A DNA stretch of 44,491 nt from Streptomyces sp. UNOB3_S3 (GCF_020740895.1 NZ_JAILXP010000007.1:1-44491), one strand, 5' to 3'. Counted from the first letter of the stretch, positions 16,652-25,520 are shown. Program-made: numbers and translations. Notes: a model not told the origin generated them from the sequence alone.

Positions 16652-18370
16652 GTGGCTCAGGCTCAGAGCACCGAGGCCGACTGGGTCTCCCGTTTCGCCG
16701 ACGAGGTCATCGCCGAAGGTGAGCGCCGCGCCCCCGGCAAACCCATCGTCGTCGCCTCCGGCCTGTCGCCCTCCGGCCCGATCCACCTCGGCAACCTCCG
16801 CGAGGTCATGACCCCGCACCTGGTCGCCGACGAGATCCGCCGCCGTGGCCACGAGTGCCACCACGTCCTCTCCTGGGACGACTACGACCGGTACCGCAAG
16901 GTCCCCGCGGGCATCGACCCGTCCTGGGCCGAGCACATCGGCAAGCCGCTGACCGCCGTCCCCGCGCCCCCCGGCAGCCCCTACGGCAGCTGGGCCGAGC
17001 ACTTCAAGGCCGCCATGATCGAGGCCCTGGACGAGCTGGGCATCGAGTACCGCGGCATCAGCCAGACCGAGCAGTACACCTCCGGCGCCTACCGCGAGCA
17101 GATCCTGCACGCGATGAAGCACCGCGGCGACATCGACGCGATCCTCGCCCAGTACCGCACCAAGGCCAAGCCCGCCAAGAAGCAGCAGAAGCCCCTCGAC
17201 GAGGCCGAGCTCGAGGCCGCCGAGGGCTCCGGTGCCGCGGCCGAGGACGACGGCAGCGCGGGCGACGCGGGCTACTTCCCGTACAAGCCGTACTGCACCG
17301 CCTGCAACAAGGACCTCACCACGGTCACGGCGTACGACGACGAGACCACCGAGCTCGCCTACACCTGCACCGCCTGCGGACACGCCGAGACCGTCCTCCT
17401 CAAGGAGTTCGACCACGGCAAGCTGGTCTGGAAGGTCGACTGGCCCATGCGCTGGGCCTACGAAGGCGTGATCTTCGAGCCCTCCGGCGTCGACCACTCC
17501 TCGCCCGGCTCGTCCTTCCAGGTCGGCGGCCAGATCGTCGGCCCGATCTTCGGCGGCGAGCAGCCCATCGGCCCCATGTACGCCTTCGTCGGCATCAGCG
17601 GCATGGCCAAGATGTCCTCCTCCAAGGGCGGCGTCCCCACCCCCGGCGACGCCCTCCAGATCATGGAGGCCCCGCTGCTGCGCTGGCTCTACGCCCGCCG
17701 CAAGCCCAACCAGTCCTTCAAGATCGCCTTCGACCAGGAGATCCAGCGGCTCTACGACGAGTGGGACAAGCTCTGCGGCAAGGTCGCCGACGGCACCGTC
17801 CTGCCCGCCGACGCCGCCGCCCACAGCCGCGCCGTCCGCACCGCCGCCGGTGAGCTGACGACCACCCCCCGCCCGCTGCCCTACCGCACGCTGGCCTCCG
17901 TCGTCGACATCACCGCCGGCCACGACGAGCAGACCCTGCGCATCCTCAGCGACCTCGACCCCGAGAACCCGGTCACCTCGCTGGACGAGACCCGCCCGCG
18001 CCTCGACAAGGCCGAGCACTGGATCAACACCCAGGTCCCCGCCGAGTCCCGCACCGTCGTCCGCACCGAGCCCGACCACGAGACCCTCGCCGCGCTCGAC
18101 GAGCAGTCCCGCGCCTCGCTCCGGCTGCTCCTCGACGGCCTGGACGAGCACTGGTCCCTGGACGGCCTGACCACCCTGGTCTACGGCGTGCCCAAGGTCC
18201 TCGCGGGCCTTGAGCCCGACGCCAAGCCCACGCCGGAGCTCAAGGTCGCGCAGCGCGAGTTCTTCGCCCTGCTCTACCAGCTCCTCGTCGGCCGCGACAC
18301 CGGCCCGCGCCTGCCCACGCTGCTCCTCGCGGTCGGGGCGGACCGGGTGCGCAAGCTGCTGGCGGCGTAG
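16652..18370 (+). CDS. lysS: Class I lysyl-tRNA synthetase
   Basis: The product is 572 aa. It is the unrelated class I (archaeal/spirochaete-type) LysRS, not the common class II enzyme. The HIGH motif is [13 protein letters not shown] (HLGN at 45-48), KMSSSKG lies at about 320, and the cysteine pairs YCTACNKD and CTACGH form the zinc-binding insert. It attaches lysine to tRNA-Lys. GTG 16652 has AAGGAAG 5 nt upstream. Streptomyces generally also carry a class II enzyme elsewhere, which cannot be checked here. A charged Lys/Ala/Glu-rich linker (about 170-208) separates the catalytic core halves. Confidence 0.94.
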   Translation: MAQAQSTEADWVSRFADEVIAEGERRAPGKPIVVASGLSPSGPIHLGNLREVMTPHLVADEIRRRGHECHHVLSWDDYDRYRKVPAGIDPSWAEHIGKPLTAVPAPPGSPYGSWAEHFKAAMIEALDELGIEYRGISQTEQYTSGAYREQILHAMKHRGDIDAILAQYRTKAKPAKKQQKPLDEAELEAAEGSGAAAEDDGSAGDAGYFPYKPYCTACNKDLTTVTAYDDETTELAYTCTACGHAETVLLKEFDHGKLVWKVDWPMRWAYEGVIFEPSGVDHSSPGSSFQVGGQIVGPIFGGEQPIGPMYAFVGISGMAKMSSSKGGVPTPGDALQIMEAPLLRWLYARRKPNQSFKIAFDQEIQRLYDEWDKLCGKVADGTVLPADAAAHSRAVRTAAGELTTTPRPLPYRTLASVVDITAGHDEQTLRILSDLDPENPVTSLDETRPRLDKAEHWINTQVPAESRTVVRTEPDHETLAALDEQSRASLRLLLDGLDEHWSLDGLTTLVYGVPKVLAGLEPDAKPTPELKVAQREFFALLYQLLVGRDTGPRLPTLLLAVGADRVRKLLAA

Positions 18371-18395
18371 CCCGCGCGGACCCGTACGCACGGAA

Positions 18396-18441
18396 AAGGG
18401 CCCCGGCCCGGTGATCTCAGTGTCACCGGGCCGGGGCCCTT
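18396..18441. terminator. Perfect 19-bp bidirectional terminator
   Basis: AAGGGCCCCGGCCCGGTGA (18396-18414) is perfectly inverted at 18423-18441 around an 8-nt loop. It lies between the convergent lysS and lipoprotein genes and has A/T-ended arms suited to termination both ways. Confidence 0.9.
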
Positions 18442-18454
18442 CCCCGTGAAGGAC

Positions 18455-19174
18455 CTACTTGTTCGCCGCGGCGACCGCCGTCACGACTTCCTTCGTCGCC
18501 TCCTGGGCGTCCTTCTTCAGCGCGTCGGCGTCCGGCGTCTTCGCGCCCTGGAGCCCCGCGCCGCTGTACTTGACCGTGATCACGACATTCGCGGTGCGGG
18601 CCACCACGGTCTCGTTCTTGTGGTCGTTGTCGTCCTTCTTCGTGGTCGTGCTGACCACGCCGGCCTCGTCGCCGATGCCCGACGCCTTGTCCGTCTTCGC
18701 GTCCTTGGCGCCGTCCGCGGTGGTGGCCACCGAGGTCTGCTTCGTCACGAAGTCCTGCGCCCGCTTCTCGCCCGTGCCCAGCGTCGGGTCGGAGGCGAAC
18801 CGCTTCAGGGAGACGGTCAGCGTGCGGAACTGGAGGTCCTTGACGTCCTCGTCGTTCAGGCCGCTCCAGAAGCAGCTCGCCGAGTCGTTGGTGTCGCTCG
18901 ACGGGAGGGCCTTGCCCTCCTTCTTCTCCGCCTTGGGCACCAGCTTGTCGATGGTCTTCTCGGAGAGCGTCTTGCACACCTCCGGCAGCTTGGCGAACGT
19001 CGCCGCCTTGACCGAGGGGGCGGCGCTCGGGGTGGTGGCCGGGGCGGAGGGCTTGCCCGACTCCTTCTTCTTGGACCCCGAGTCGGAGTCCGAGCAGCCG
19101 GTGGCGACGAGCATCACCGGTACTGCGGCGCAGGCGAGAATTCGGGCGAGTCGCGGGGCTGTGGGTCGGTGCAT
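18455..19174 (-). CDS. DUF3558-like lipoprotein
   Basis: The product is 239 aa. A lipoprotein signal peptide (MHRPTAPRLARILACAAVPV) leads to the lipobox VATGC, with lipidated Cys at about 27. A Ser/Lys/Pro-rich linker is followed by a globular domain. Two cysteines (VCKTLSEKTIDKLVP and SASCFWSG) are spaced as in DUF3558 actinobacterial lipoproteins and may form a disulfide. It is anchored outside the membrane; function is unknown. GAAGGA just upstream supports ATG 19174; an ATG at 19189 has no such site. The next upstream gene on the same strand encodes a related lipoprotein, so the two probably form a tandem duplicate pair. Confidence 0.85.
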   Translation of the reverse strand: MHRPTAPRLARILACAAVPVMLVATGCSDSDSGSKKKESGKPSAPATTPSAAPSVKAATFAKLPEVCKTLSEKTIDKLVPKAEKKEGKALPSSDTNDSASCFWSGLNDEDVKDLQFRTLTVSLKRFASDPTLGTGEKRAQDFVTKQTSVATTADGAKDAKTDKASGIGDEAGVVSTTTKKDDNDHKNETVVARTANVVITVKYSGAGLQGAKTPDADALKKDAQEATKEVVTAVAAANK

Positions 19175-19316
19175 GGGTCCTTCGCTCATTCGTGTCGGTG
19201 ACGCGGGGGCGGTGCGGGGGCTCGGGGCGTGCCTACGGGCACGGTACGCGGCTCGCACGCGGCTGCCACGCCGAAACGCGCCCCCTTGGTTCCCACCGGT
19301 GGTTCCCTCGGTTCCC

Positions 19317-20174
19317 TCAGTTCCCGAAGTGGCCCGCGTCGAGTTCACGGGCGAGGCCATGGGCCTTGCCCTGGAGGTCCTGGCTGCTCGGGATGTGGAG
19401 GGCGTCCGTCGTCCACTGGTCGTAGGCGACGGTGACCAGCACGTTCGAGGCCCGGAAGACCACCTTCACATCGCGGTGCACCCCCGAGCCCGTCGTCGCC
19501 AGCTTGTCGTCGACGAAGGCGTCGTCCCCCAGGTCGTCGAGGACGCGCGGGGCCAGCTTGGGGTCGGCGGAGGGGGCGGCCGACGGGGTCATCGGCGCGA
19601 CGGTGGCGTCCCCCAGCTGCGGCCCGGGCCCGGGAGCGGCGGTACGGGCGCTCGCGGACGGGCTGCCGCCGGGGCTGCCGCCGGGGCTCGCGGACGCCGT
19701 GGGGGCGGGGGTGGCGTTGGGGATGTGCGCGGCGGTGGCCTGGCGCTGGTACAGCTGCTTGGCCCGGTTCTCGTCGCTCACGCCCGGCTGGTACGAGACC
19801 ACGCGCTCGAAGTCGACCGACAGGTGGCGGGTCCCGTTGGCGGTCTCCAGCTTCCAGCGGCAGCCCACGCGGCGGTCGGTGTCATAGGTGATCGCCGCCT
19901 GGCCCTGGAGGAGCCGCTTGGCCTCCTCCTCGTCGCCGTCCCCCACGCCGGGCAGCATCCGCCGCAGCGTGTCCCGGCCGACGTAGCCGCACGGCTCGGG
20001 GAGGCTGTGGTACTTCCCGGGCACCGCCGCGCCCGCCGACGACCCGGCCTGCCCCGGCTTGGGATCCTCGCCCCCGCCACCGGACCCGGCCCCTCCGCCG
20101 CACCCGGTGAGCACCGCCGACAGCACTGCCGCCGACGCCAGTGCGGCTGCCGGTGCGTACGCCCTCCGCTGCAC
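19317..20174 (-). CDS. DUF3558-like lipoprotein, second copy
   Basis: The product is 285 aa from GTG 20174, with GAGGAG about 8-10 nt upstream. The signal peptide ends in LSAVLTGC (lipid Cys about 25), followed by a Gly/Ser linker. The globular part contains PCGYVGRDTLRRMLPG and RRVGCRWKLETANG, again a two-cysteine DUF3558-like arrangement. A Pro/Ala/Ser-rich insert (about 150-190, with GGSPGGSPSAS) splits the domain. Its 3' end carries several GTTCCC direct repeats. Function is unknown; it is probably co-transcribed with the smaller lipoprotein 142 bases downstream. Confidence 0.83.
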   Translation of the reverse strand: MQRRAYAPAAALASAAVLSAVLTGCGGGAGSGGGGEDPKPGQAGSSAGAAVPGKYHSLPEPCGYVGRDTLRRMLPGVGDGDEEEAKRLLQGQAAITYDTDRRVGCRWKLETANGTRHLSVDFERVVSYQPGVSDENRAKQLYQRQATAAHIPNATPAPTASASPGGSPGGSPSASARTAAPGPGPQLGDATVAPMTPSAAPSADPKLAPRVLDDLGDDAFVDDKLATTGSGVHRDVKVVFRASNVLVTVAYDQWTTDALHIPSSQDLQGKAHGLARELDAGHFGN

Positions 20175-20202
20175 TGTCCGTGGCTCCTCTCACCCGAAAC
20201 CC

Positions 20203-20250
20203 ACCGGAAAACCGGTTGTCGCCGCTGGGTGGCGACTGGACACAATGTGT
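20203..20250. promoter_or_regulatory. Divergent control region with two short palindromes
   Basis: The 173-base region between the lipoprotein and rtcB genes contains ACCGGAAAACCGGT (20203-20216, 5-bp arms) and ACACAATGTGT (20240-20250, 5-bp arms). Either could be an operator. An AT-rich stretch (20310-20345) directly precedes rtcB. No promoter hexamers stand out. Confidence 0.3.
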
Positions 20251-20347
20251 ACCGCAAGCGCTGCCGCGCCCGCCGTCCCGCTGTCGTGGATGAGGTGAGA
20301 GGTCCGGCTTTTGCTTTATCCACACTTTTCGGGGGAATGAGGTAGTT

Positions 20348-21541
20348 ATGACGTACACCGAGGTGCCCGGCGCCCGGGTACCGATCCGCATGTGGGCCGA
20401 CCCGGCTCAGGTGGAGCCCGTCGCCATGCAGCAGCTGCGGAACGTTTCCACGCTGCCGTGGATCGAGGGTCTCGCCGTGATGCCCGACGTCCACTTCGGC
20501 AAGGGCGCCACGGTCGGCTCGGTGATCGCCATGCGGGGCGCGGTGTGCCCGGCGGCGGTGGGCGTCGACATCGGCTGCGGCATGTCGGCGGTGAAGACCT
20601 CGCTGACCGCCAACGATCTCCCGGGCGACCTCTCCCGGCTGCGCTCGAAGATCGAGGAGGCCATCCCGGTGGGCTTCGCGATGCACGACGACCCGGTGGA
20701 CCCGCGCCGGCTGCACGGGCTGCCGACGGCCGGGTGGGACGACTTCTGGGGGCGGTTCGACGGGGTCGCGGAAGCGGTCAAATTCCGTCAGAGTCGGGCG
20801 CTGAAGCAGATGGGTTCGCTCGGCGGGGGGAACCACTTTGTTGAATTTTGTCTGGATGAGACAGGTTCTGTTTGGCTGATGCTCCACTCCGGCTCCCGCA
20901 ACATCGGCAAGGAGCTGGCGGAGTACCACATAGGCGAGGCGCGGAAGCTCTCGCACAACCAGAACCTGGTCGACCGCGACCTGGCGGTCTTCATCGCCGA
21001 CACCCCGCAGATGGCGGCCTACCGGCACGACCTGTTCTGGGCGCAGGAGTACGCGCGGCACAACCGCGAGATCATGATGGCCCTCTTCCAGGACGTGGTC
21101 CGCAAGGAGTTCAAGAAGGCCAAGCCGATGTTCGAGCCGGTCATCTCCTGTCACCACAACTATGTGGCGGAGGAGACCTACGAGGGCGTCGACCTGCTGG
21201 TCACCCGTAAGGGCGCGATCCGCGCGGGCGGCGGCGAGTTCGGCATCATCCCGGGCTCCATGGGCACCGGCTCGTACATCGTGCGCGGCCTGGGCAACGA
21301 GGCCTCGTTCAACTCCGCCTCGCACGGCGCCGGCCGCCGGATGAGCCGTAACAAGGCGAAGAAGCTGTTCACCGAGCGGGATCTGGCGGAGCAGACGCGG
21401 GGCGTCGAATGCCGCAAGGACCGTGGCGTGGTGGACGAGATCCCGGCCGCCTACAAGCCGATCGAGCAGGTCATGGAGCAGCAGCGGGATCTCGTCGAGG
21501 TCGTGGCGAAGCTCAAGCAGATCGTCTGCGTGAAGGGCTGA
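20348..21541 (+). CDS. rtcB: RtcB-type 3'-phosphate/5'-hydroxyl RNA ligase
   Basis: The product is 397 aa. RtcB joins RNA 2',3'-cyclic phosphate or 3'-phosphate ends to 5'-OH ends, using GTP and Mn2+. Visible active-site elements are DIGCGM (Asp74, Cys77), GGGNHF (His163), MLHSGSRN (His180), SCHHNY (His270) and the guanylylated histidine in SASHGAGR (His326). The length matches the short bacterial RtcB2-like forms. GAGGTAG lies just upstream of ATG 20348. No RtcA cyclase, archease or RtcR-type regulator is nearby. Codons about 160-178 (20825-20880) are unusually A/T-rich at third positions compared with the rest of the gene. Confidence 0.94.
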   Translation: MTYTEVPGARVPIRMWADPAQVEPVAMQQLRNVSTLPWIEGLAVMPDVHFGKGATVGSVIAMRGAVCPAAVGVDIGCGMSAVKTSLTANDLPGDLSRLRSKIEEAIPVGFAMHDDPVDPRRLHGLPTAGWDDFWGRFDGVAEAVKFRQSRALKQMGSLGGGNHFVEFCLDETGSVWLMLHSGSRNIGKELAEYHIGEARKLSHNQNLVDRDLAVFIADTPQMAAYRHDLFWAQEYARHNREIMMALFQDVVRKEFKKAKPMFEPVISCHHNYVAEETYEGVDLLVTRKGAIRAGGGEFGIIPGSMGTGSYIVRGLGNEASFNSASHGAGRRMSRNKAKKLFTERDLAEQTRGVECRKDRGVVDEIPAAYKPIEQVMEQQRDLVEVVAKLKQIVCVKG

Positions 21542-21565
21542 CCCCGCCAAGCGCGGTTGGGGTCA
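21539..21565. terminator. Bidirectional terminator between rtcB and the SDR gene
   Basis: TGACCCC (21539-21545) pairs with GGGGTCA (21559-21565), and an inner CCGC/GCGG extends the stem. The stop codons of both convergent genes lie inside the hairpin. Confidence 0.65.
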
Positions 21566-22315
21566 CAGCTCGCGGTGGACCTTGTAGTTGGACGCCTGGG
21601 CGCGGGGGCGGACGACCAGGAGGTCGATGTTGACGTGGGCGGGGCGGGAGACGGTCCAGCCGATGGTGTCGGCGATGTCGTCGGCGGTCAGGGGCTCGGC
21701 GACGCCCGCGTAGACGGACTCGGCGCGGTCCTTGTCGCCGCGGAAGCGGGTGAGGGCGAACTCGTCGGTCTTGACCATGCCGGGGGCGATCTCGATGACG
21801 CGCACGGGCTTGCCGCACAGCTCCAGGCGGAGGGTCTCGGCGATGACGTGGGCGCCGTGCTTGGCGGCGACGTAGCCGCCGCCGCCCTCGTAGGTGGCGA
21901 GGCCCGCGGTGGAGGAGAGGACGATGATCGTGCCCTCGGCCTCGACGAGGCGGGGGAGGAGCGCCTGGGTGGCGTTGAGGGTGCCCAGGACGTTGGTCTC
22001 GTACATCGTGCGCCAGTCGGCGGGGTCGGCGGTGGCGACGGTCTCGGTGCCGATGGCGCCGCCGGCGTTGTTCACCAGGACGTCGACCCGGTCCAGGGTG
22101 CGCGCGAAGGCGTCGACGGCGGCGCGGTCGGTGACGTCGAGGACGTGGACGAGCGCGTCGTGGCCCGCGGCGGTCAGCTCCTCGGCGAGGGCGGTCAGGC
22201 GGTCCTCGCGGCGGGCGGTGAGCACGACGCGGAAGCCGTCGGCGGCCAGCCGCCGGGCGGTGGCGGCGCCGATGCCGCTGCTCGCGCCGGTGATGACTGC
22301 GGTGCGGGTGCTCAT
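21563..22315 (-). CDS. Short-chain dehydrogenase/reductase
   Basis: The product is 250 aa, a classical SDR. The cofactor motif is TGASSGIG (9-16), followed by NNAG (about 84) and the catalytic Ser in VLSSTAG. Tyr and Lys lie in YVAAKHG (YxxxK with one extra spacing feature: YVAAK). It belongs to the YdfG/serine-3-dehydrogenase-like group acting on 3-hydroxy acids or amino acids with NADP; the exact substrate is unknown. ATG 22315 has AGGAGG 6 nt upstream, so the upstream in-frame ATG at 22354 is rejected. Confidence 0.9.
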   Translation of the reverse strand: MSTRTAVITGASSGIGAATARRLAADGFRVVLTARREDRLTALAEELTAAGHDALVHVLDVTDRAAVDAFARTLDRVDVLVNNAGGAIGTETVATADPADWRTMYETNVLGTLNATQALLPRLVEAEGTIIVLSSTAGLATYEGGGGYVAAKHGAHVIAETLRLELCGKPVRVIEIAPGMVKTDEFALTRFRGDKDRAESVYAGVAEPLTADDIADTIGWTVSRPAHVNIDLLVVRPRAQASNYKVHREL

Positions 22316-22388
22316 GGTGGGCCTCCTGGGGCGGCTGGGGTCTATCCGCAGCATAGGGGCCCGGGCATGGGGGACCGGGCCCGGCCGG

Positions 22389-22739
22389 TCAGCGGCCGCG
22401 AGGGGCGTACATGATCACGGCGACGCCGGCGAGGCAGACCAGCGCGCCGATGACGTCGTAGCGGTCGGGGCGGTAGCCGTCGGCGACCATGCCCCAGGCC
22501 AGCGAGCCGGCGACGAAGACGCCGCCGTACGCGGCGAGGATCCGGCCGAAGTGGGCGTCCGGCTGGAGCGTGGCGACGAAGCCGTACGCGCCCAGGGCGG
22601 CGATCCCGGCGCCGATCCACACCCAGCCCCGCCCATGCCCGGGAACGCTGCCGCGGACGCCCTGCCAGACGAGCCAGGCGCCGCCGATCTCCAGGAGCGC
22701 GGCGAGGACGAACAGGGCGATGGAGCGGAGATTGAGCAT
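22389..22739 (-). CDS. YnfA/UPF0060 family small membrane protein
   Basis: The product is 116 aa with four predicted membrane helices (about 7-25, 38-57, 65-84 and 93-111). It shows the UPF0060 signature: [23 protein letters not shown], and [20 protein letters not shown] with the C-terminal MYAPRG. The fold resembles small multidrug resistance and EamA transporters, but function is unknown. No ribosome-binding site precedes ATG 22739. Instead, TAACCT lies 7 nt before the start, so the mRNA may be leaderless. Confidence 0.88.
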   Translation of the reverse strand: MLNLRSIALFVLAALLEIGGAWLVWQGVRGSVPGHGRGWVWIGAGIAALGAYGFVATLQPDAHFGRILAAYGGVFVAGSLAWGMVADGYRPDRYDVIGALVCLAGVAVIMYAPRGR

Positions 22740-22778
22740 GGGTGTCAGGTTATGGGTGGCTGTGGGCGATCCGGTCCG

Positions 22779-23216
22779 TCACGGCCAGACCAGGCAGTAG
22801 GGCTGGTGGCCGGCCTCGTGCAGCCGGTGGGAGAAGTCCTGCCATTCGTGGAGCAGTTGGTAGACCTCGAAGGCGTCGCGCGGGCCGCCGCGGTCGGGGA
22901 CCGTGGACCAGATGAAGGCCGCCGCGCCCACCGATTCCTCGCCAATTCCGCGCAGCGGGTCGACGACGGTCATGGGGAGCTTGACGACCGCGTAGTCGGG
23001 GTGGAGAACGACCAGTTCGAGCGGGGGAACCTTGTGCAGGGGTATGCCCTCGATGCCGGTGAGGACCATGGCGGCCACGGTCTCCGGTTTGATCCTGGTG
23101 AACATCCCGCCCATGCCCAGCTCGTCACCGCCGAGCTCCTCGGGGCGCATGGAGATGGGGACGCGGGCAGCGGTCGCACCGTTCGGTGCCCCGAAGTACT
23201 TGTAGGTCACCCCCAC
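22779..23216 (-). CDS. Conserved Streptomyces hypothetical protein beside hemL
   Basis: The product is 145 aa (MGVTYKYFGAPNG...). I know it only as a conserved Streptomyces protein encoded next to hemL. It has no signal peptide, membrane segment or recognisable catalytic motif. Conserved-looking blocks are ARVPISMRPEELGGDEL, GMFTRIKPETVAAMVLTG, PPLELVVLHPDYAVVKLPM and the C-terminal RLHEAGHQPYCLVWP. The GTG at 23216 is chosen because AGGAG lies 7 nt upstream. Starting at the more upstream in-frame ATG (23405) would add a low-complexity Arg/Glu stretch of 63 residues that looks non-coding. It diverges from hemL. Confidence 0.75.
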   Translation of the reverse strand: MGVTYKYFGAPNGATAARVPISMRPEELGGDELGMGGMFTRIKPETVAAMVLTGIEGIPLHKVPPLELVVLHPDYAVVKLPMTVVDPLRGIGEESVGAAAFIWSTVPDRGGPRDAFEVYQLLHEWQDFSHRLHEAGHQPYCLVWP

Positions 23217-23444
23217 CCGGCCACTCCTGCTCGCACCGCTCTCTTCGTGTCGCTCTTCGCGCCGTTCGTCGCGTCGTTCTTCCCGGCGCCGGTGCCGCCC
23301 CTTGTTGGCGCGCTCGGCTCGCTCGGGGCCCAGGTCGTCCGTGCCTTCGCCCAGTCCGCCACCGCGATGCATATCTCCACCCGACCGCACATTGCCCGAC
23401 CGCACATTGAGGCAGCACAGCCCCCGCCGCGCAACCCGATCATC

Positions 23445-23513
23445 GTCTCAGAGACCTCCCCCGTAGACGACGTGCGAAACGCCCGGGCACGACTCGCCGG
23501 GGGGCTCTGAGAC
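23445..23513 (+). promoter_or_regulatory. Possible RBS-sequestering leader hairpin before hemL
   Basis: GTCTCAGAG (23445-23453) is perfectly inverted as CTCTGAGAC (23505-23513), ending two bases before the hemL ATG. Just inside, CCCCC (23457-23461) faces GGGGGG (23499-23504), which is the only purine run able to act as ribosome-binding site. The structure would hide translation initiation if the transcript begins upstream of 23445. Confidence 0.4.
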
Positions 23514-23514
23514 C

Positions 23515-24840
23515 ATGGCTAGCATGAGCTACCCATATACGGCCCCAGTCTCGCAGACGCTCTTCGACCGTGCGTCGGTCGTGACGCCCGGTGGCGTGAA
23601 CTCTCCGGTGCGCGCGTTCCGCGCCGTGGGCGGTACGCCCCGGTTCATGGTCTCCGGCACCGGTCCGTATCTGACCGATGCGGATGGCCGGGAATATGTG
23701 GACCTCGTGTGTTCGTGGGGGCCGATGATTCTCGGCCATTCCCACCCCGAGGTGATCGCCAAGGTGCAGGAGGCCGTGGCGCGCGGCACGTCCTTCGGCA
23801 CGCCCGGTGAGGGCGAGGTCGCGCTGGCGGAGGAGATCGTCGCGCGGGTCGCGCCGGTCGAGCAGGTGCGGCTGGTGTCCTCGGGCACCGAGGCGACGAT
23901 GTCGGCCATCCGGCTGGCGCGTGGTTTCACCGGCCGCGCCAAGGTGATTAAGTTCGCCGGCTGCTACCACGGTCACGTGGACGCGCTGCTGGCCGCGGCG
24001 GGGTCCGGTGTGGCGACCTTCGGGCTGCCGGACACCCCGGGCGTGACCGGCGCGCAGGCCGGCGAGACGATCGTGCTGCCCTACAACGACCTGGAGGCCG
24101 TGCGCGAGGCCTTCCGGGCGCACCCGGGCGAGATCGCCTGTGTGATCACGGAGGCGTCGCCGGGCAACATGGGCGTGGTCCCGCCGCTGCCGGGCTTCAA
24201 CGCGGGCCTGAAGGCGGCCTGCGCGGAGAACGGCGCGCTGTACATCTCCGACGAGGTCATGACGGGCTTCCGGACGAGCCGGGCCGGCTGGTTCGGGGTC
24301 GACGGCGTCGAGCCGGACCTGATGACCTTCGGCAAGGTGATGGGCGGCGGCTTCCCGGCCGCGGCCTTCGGCGGCCGCGCCGATGTGATGGCGTACCTGG
24401 CCCCGGCGGGCCCGGTGTACCAGGCGGGCACCCTCTCCGGTAACCCGGTGGCCACGGCCGCGGGCCTGGCGCAGCTGCGGCTGCTGGACGACGCGGCGTA
24501 CGAGCGGGTGGACGCGGTCGCGGCGGAGATCGGCTCTCTGGTGACGGAGGCGCTGACGAAGGCGGGTGTGGCGCACCGGCTCCAGACGGCGAGCAACATG
24601 TTCTCGGTGTTCTTCACCGAGTCCGAGGTGACGAACTACGCCGAGGCGAAGGCGCAGGAGGCGTTCCGTTTCAACGCCTTCTTCCATTCGATGCTGTCGC
24701 AGGGTGTGTACCTGCCGCCGTCGGCGTTCGAGTCGTGGTTCGTGTCGACGACGCATGACGCGGCGGCGATCGAGCGGGTCGCGGCGGCGCTGCCGGCGGC
24801 GGCGCGCGCGGCGGCCGAGGCGACGGAGGAGGGCAAGTGA
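23515..24840 (+). CDS. hemL: Glutamate-1-semialdehyde 2,1-aminomutase
   Basis: The product is 441 aa, a class III PLP aminotransferase fold. It converts glutamate-1-semialdehyde (the HemA product) to 5-aminolevulinate (the HemB substrate). [13 protein letters not shown] lies near the N-terminus, [15 protein letters not shown] at about 122, and the PLP-binding DEVMTGFR at about 246. The Schiff-base Lys274 lies in [14 protein letters not shown] 23515 is used; a second ATG at 23524 is possible. Its stop overlaps the start of the histidine phosphatase gene (GTGA), so the two are translationally coupled. Confidence 0.97.
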   Translation: MASMSYPYTAPVSQTLFDRASVVTPGGVNSPVRAFRAVGGTPRFMVSGTGPYLTDADGREYVDLVCSWGPMILGHSHPEVIAKVQEAVARGTSFGTPGEGEVALAEEIVARVAPVEQVRLVSSGTEATMSAIRLARGFTGRAKVIKFAGCYHGHVDALLAAAGSGVATFGLPDTPGVTGAQAGETIVLPYNDLEAVREAFRAHPGEIACVITEASPGNMGVVPPLPGFNAGLKAACAENGALYISDEVMTGFRTSRAGWFGVDGVEPDLMTFGKVMGGGFPAAAFGGRADVMAYLAPAGPVYQAGTLSGNPVATAAGLAQLRLLDDAAYERVDAVAAEIGSLVTEALTKAGVAHRLQTASNMFSVFFTESEVTNYAEAKAQEAFRFNAFFHSMLSQGVYLPPSAFESWFVSTTHDAAAIERVAAALPAAARAAAEATEEGK

Positions 24841-25520
24841 GCGGTACGGGTGACATCACGGTCGTCCATCTGATGCGCCACGGCGAGGTGCACAACCCGG
24901 AGGGCGTGCTCTACGGGCGCCGCTCTGGGTACCACCTGTCGGAGCTGGGGCACCGGATGGCGGACCGGGTGGCCGAGCATCTGGCGGACCGGGACGTGAC
25001 GTACGTGGTCGCGTCGCCGCTGGAGCGGGCGCAGGAGACGGCGACGCCGATCGCCAAGGCGCACGGTCTGGACCTGGCGACGGACGAGCGGCTGATCGAG
25101 GCGGCGAACGTCTTCGAGGGCAAGACCTTCGGTGTGGGTGACGGCGCGCTGCGCAAGCCGGCGAACTGGAAGCACCTGACGAACCCCTTCCGTCCGTCGT
25201 GGGGCGAGCCGTACATCGAGCAGGTGGTGCGGATGATGGCCGCGCTGGACGCGGCGAAGGACGCGGCGCGCGGGCATGAGGCGGTGCTGGTCAGCCATCA
25301 GCTGCCGATCTGGATCGTGCGGAGCTTCGTGGAGCGGCGCCGGCTGTGGCACGACCCGCGGAAGCGGCAGTGCACGCTGGCGAGCCTGACGACGTTCACC
25401 TACCGGGGCGACAAGATCGTTTCGGTGGGGTACAGCGAGCCGGCGCGGGATCTGGTGCCGAAGCATCTGCTGGCCGGTGCGAAGCCGGTCAAGGGCGGGT
25501 CCAAGGCGTTCGGGGCCTGA
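24837..25520 (+). CDS. Histidine phosphatase family protein
   Basis: The product is 227 aa, in the phosphoglycerate mutase-like branch of the histidine phosphatase superfamily. The phosphohistidine motif is LMRHGEV (RHG at about 14-16), followed by SPLERAQET with the second Arg, and a late VSHQLPI (His about 145). GTG 24837 overlaps the hemL stop. It probably dephosphorylates a small molecule, but the substrate cannot be told from sequence. Conserved coupling to hemL suggests a metabolic or housekeeping role tied to tetrapyrrole synthesis, which is inference. Confidence 0.9.
   Translation: MSGTGDITVVHLMRHGEVHNPEGVLYGRRSGYHLSELGHRMADRVAEHLADRDVTYVVASPLERAQETATPIAKAHGLDLATDERLIEAANVFEGKTFGVGDGALRKPANWKHLTNPFRPSWGEPYIEQVVRMMAALDAAKDAARGHEAVLVSHQLPIWIVRSFVERRRLWHDPRKRQCTLASLTTFTYRGDKIVSVGYSEPARDLVPKHLLAGAKPVKGGSKAFGA

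Noticed and set aside
23217-23405. N-terminal extension of the hypothetical protein beside hemL
   Set aside because: The added residues are a low-complexity Arg/Glu/His run and no ribosome-binding site precedes the upstream ATG, whereas GTG 23216 has AGGAG at the right distance.
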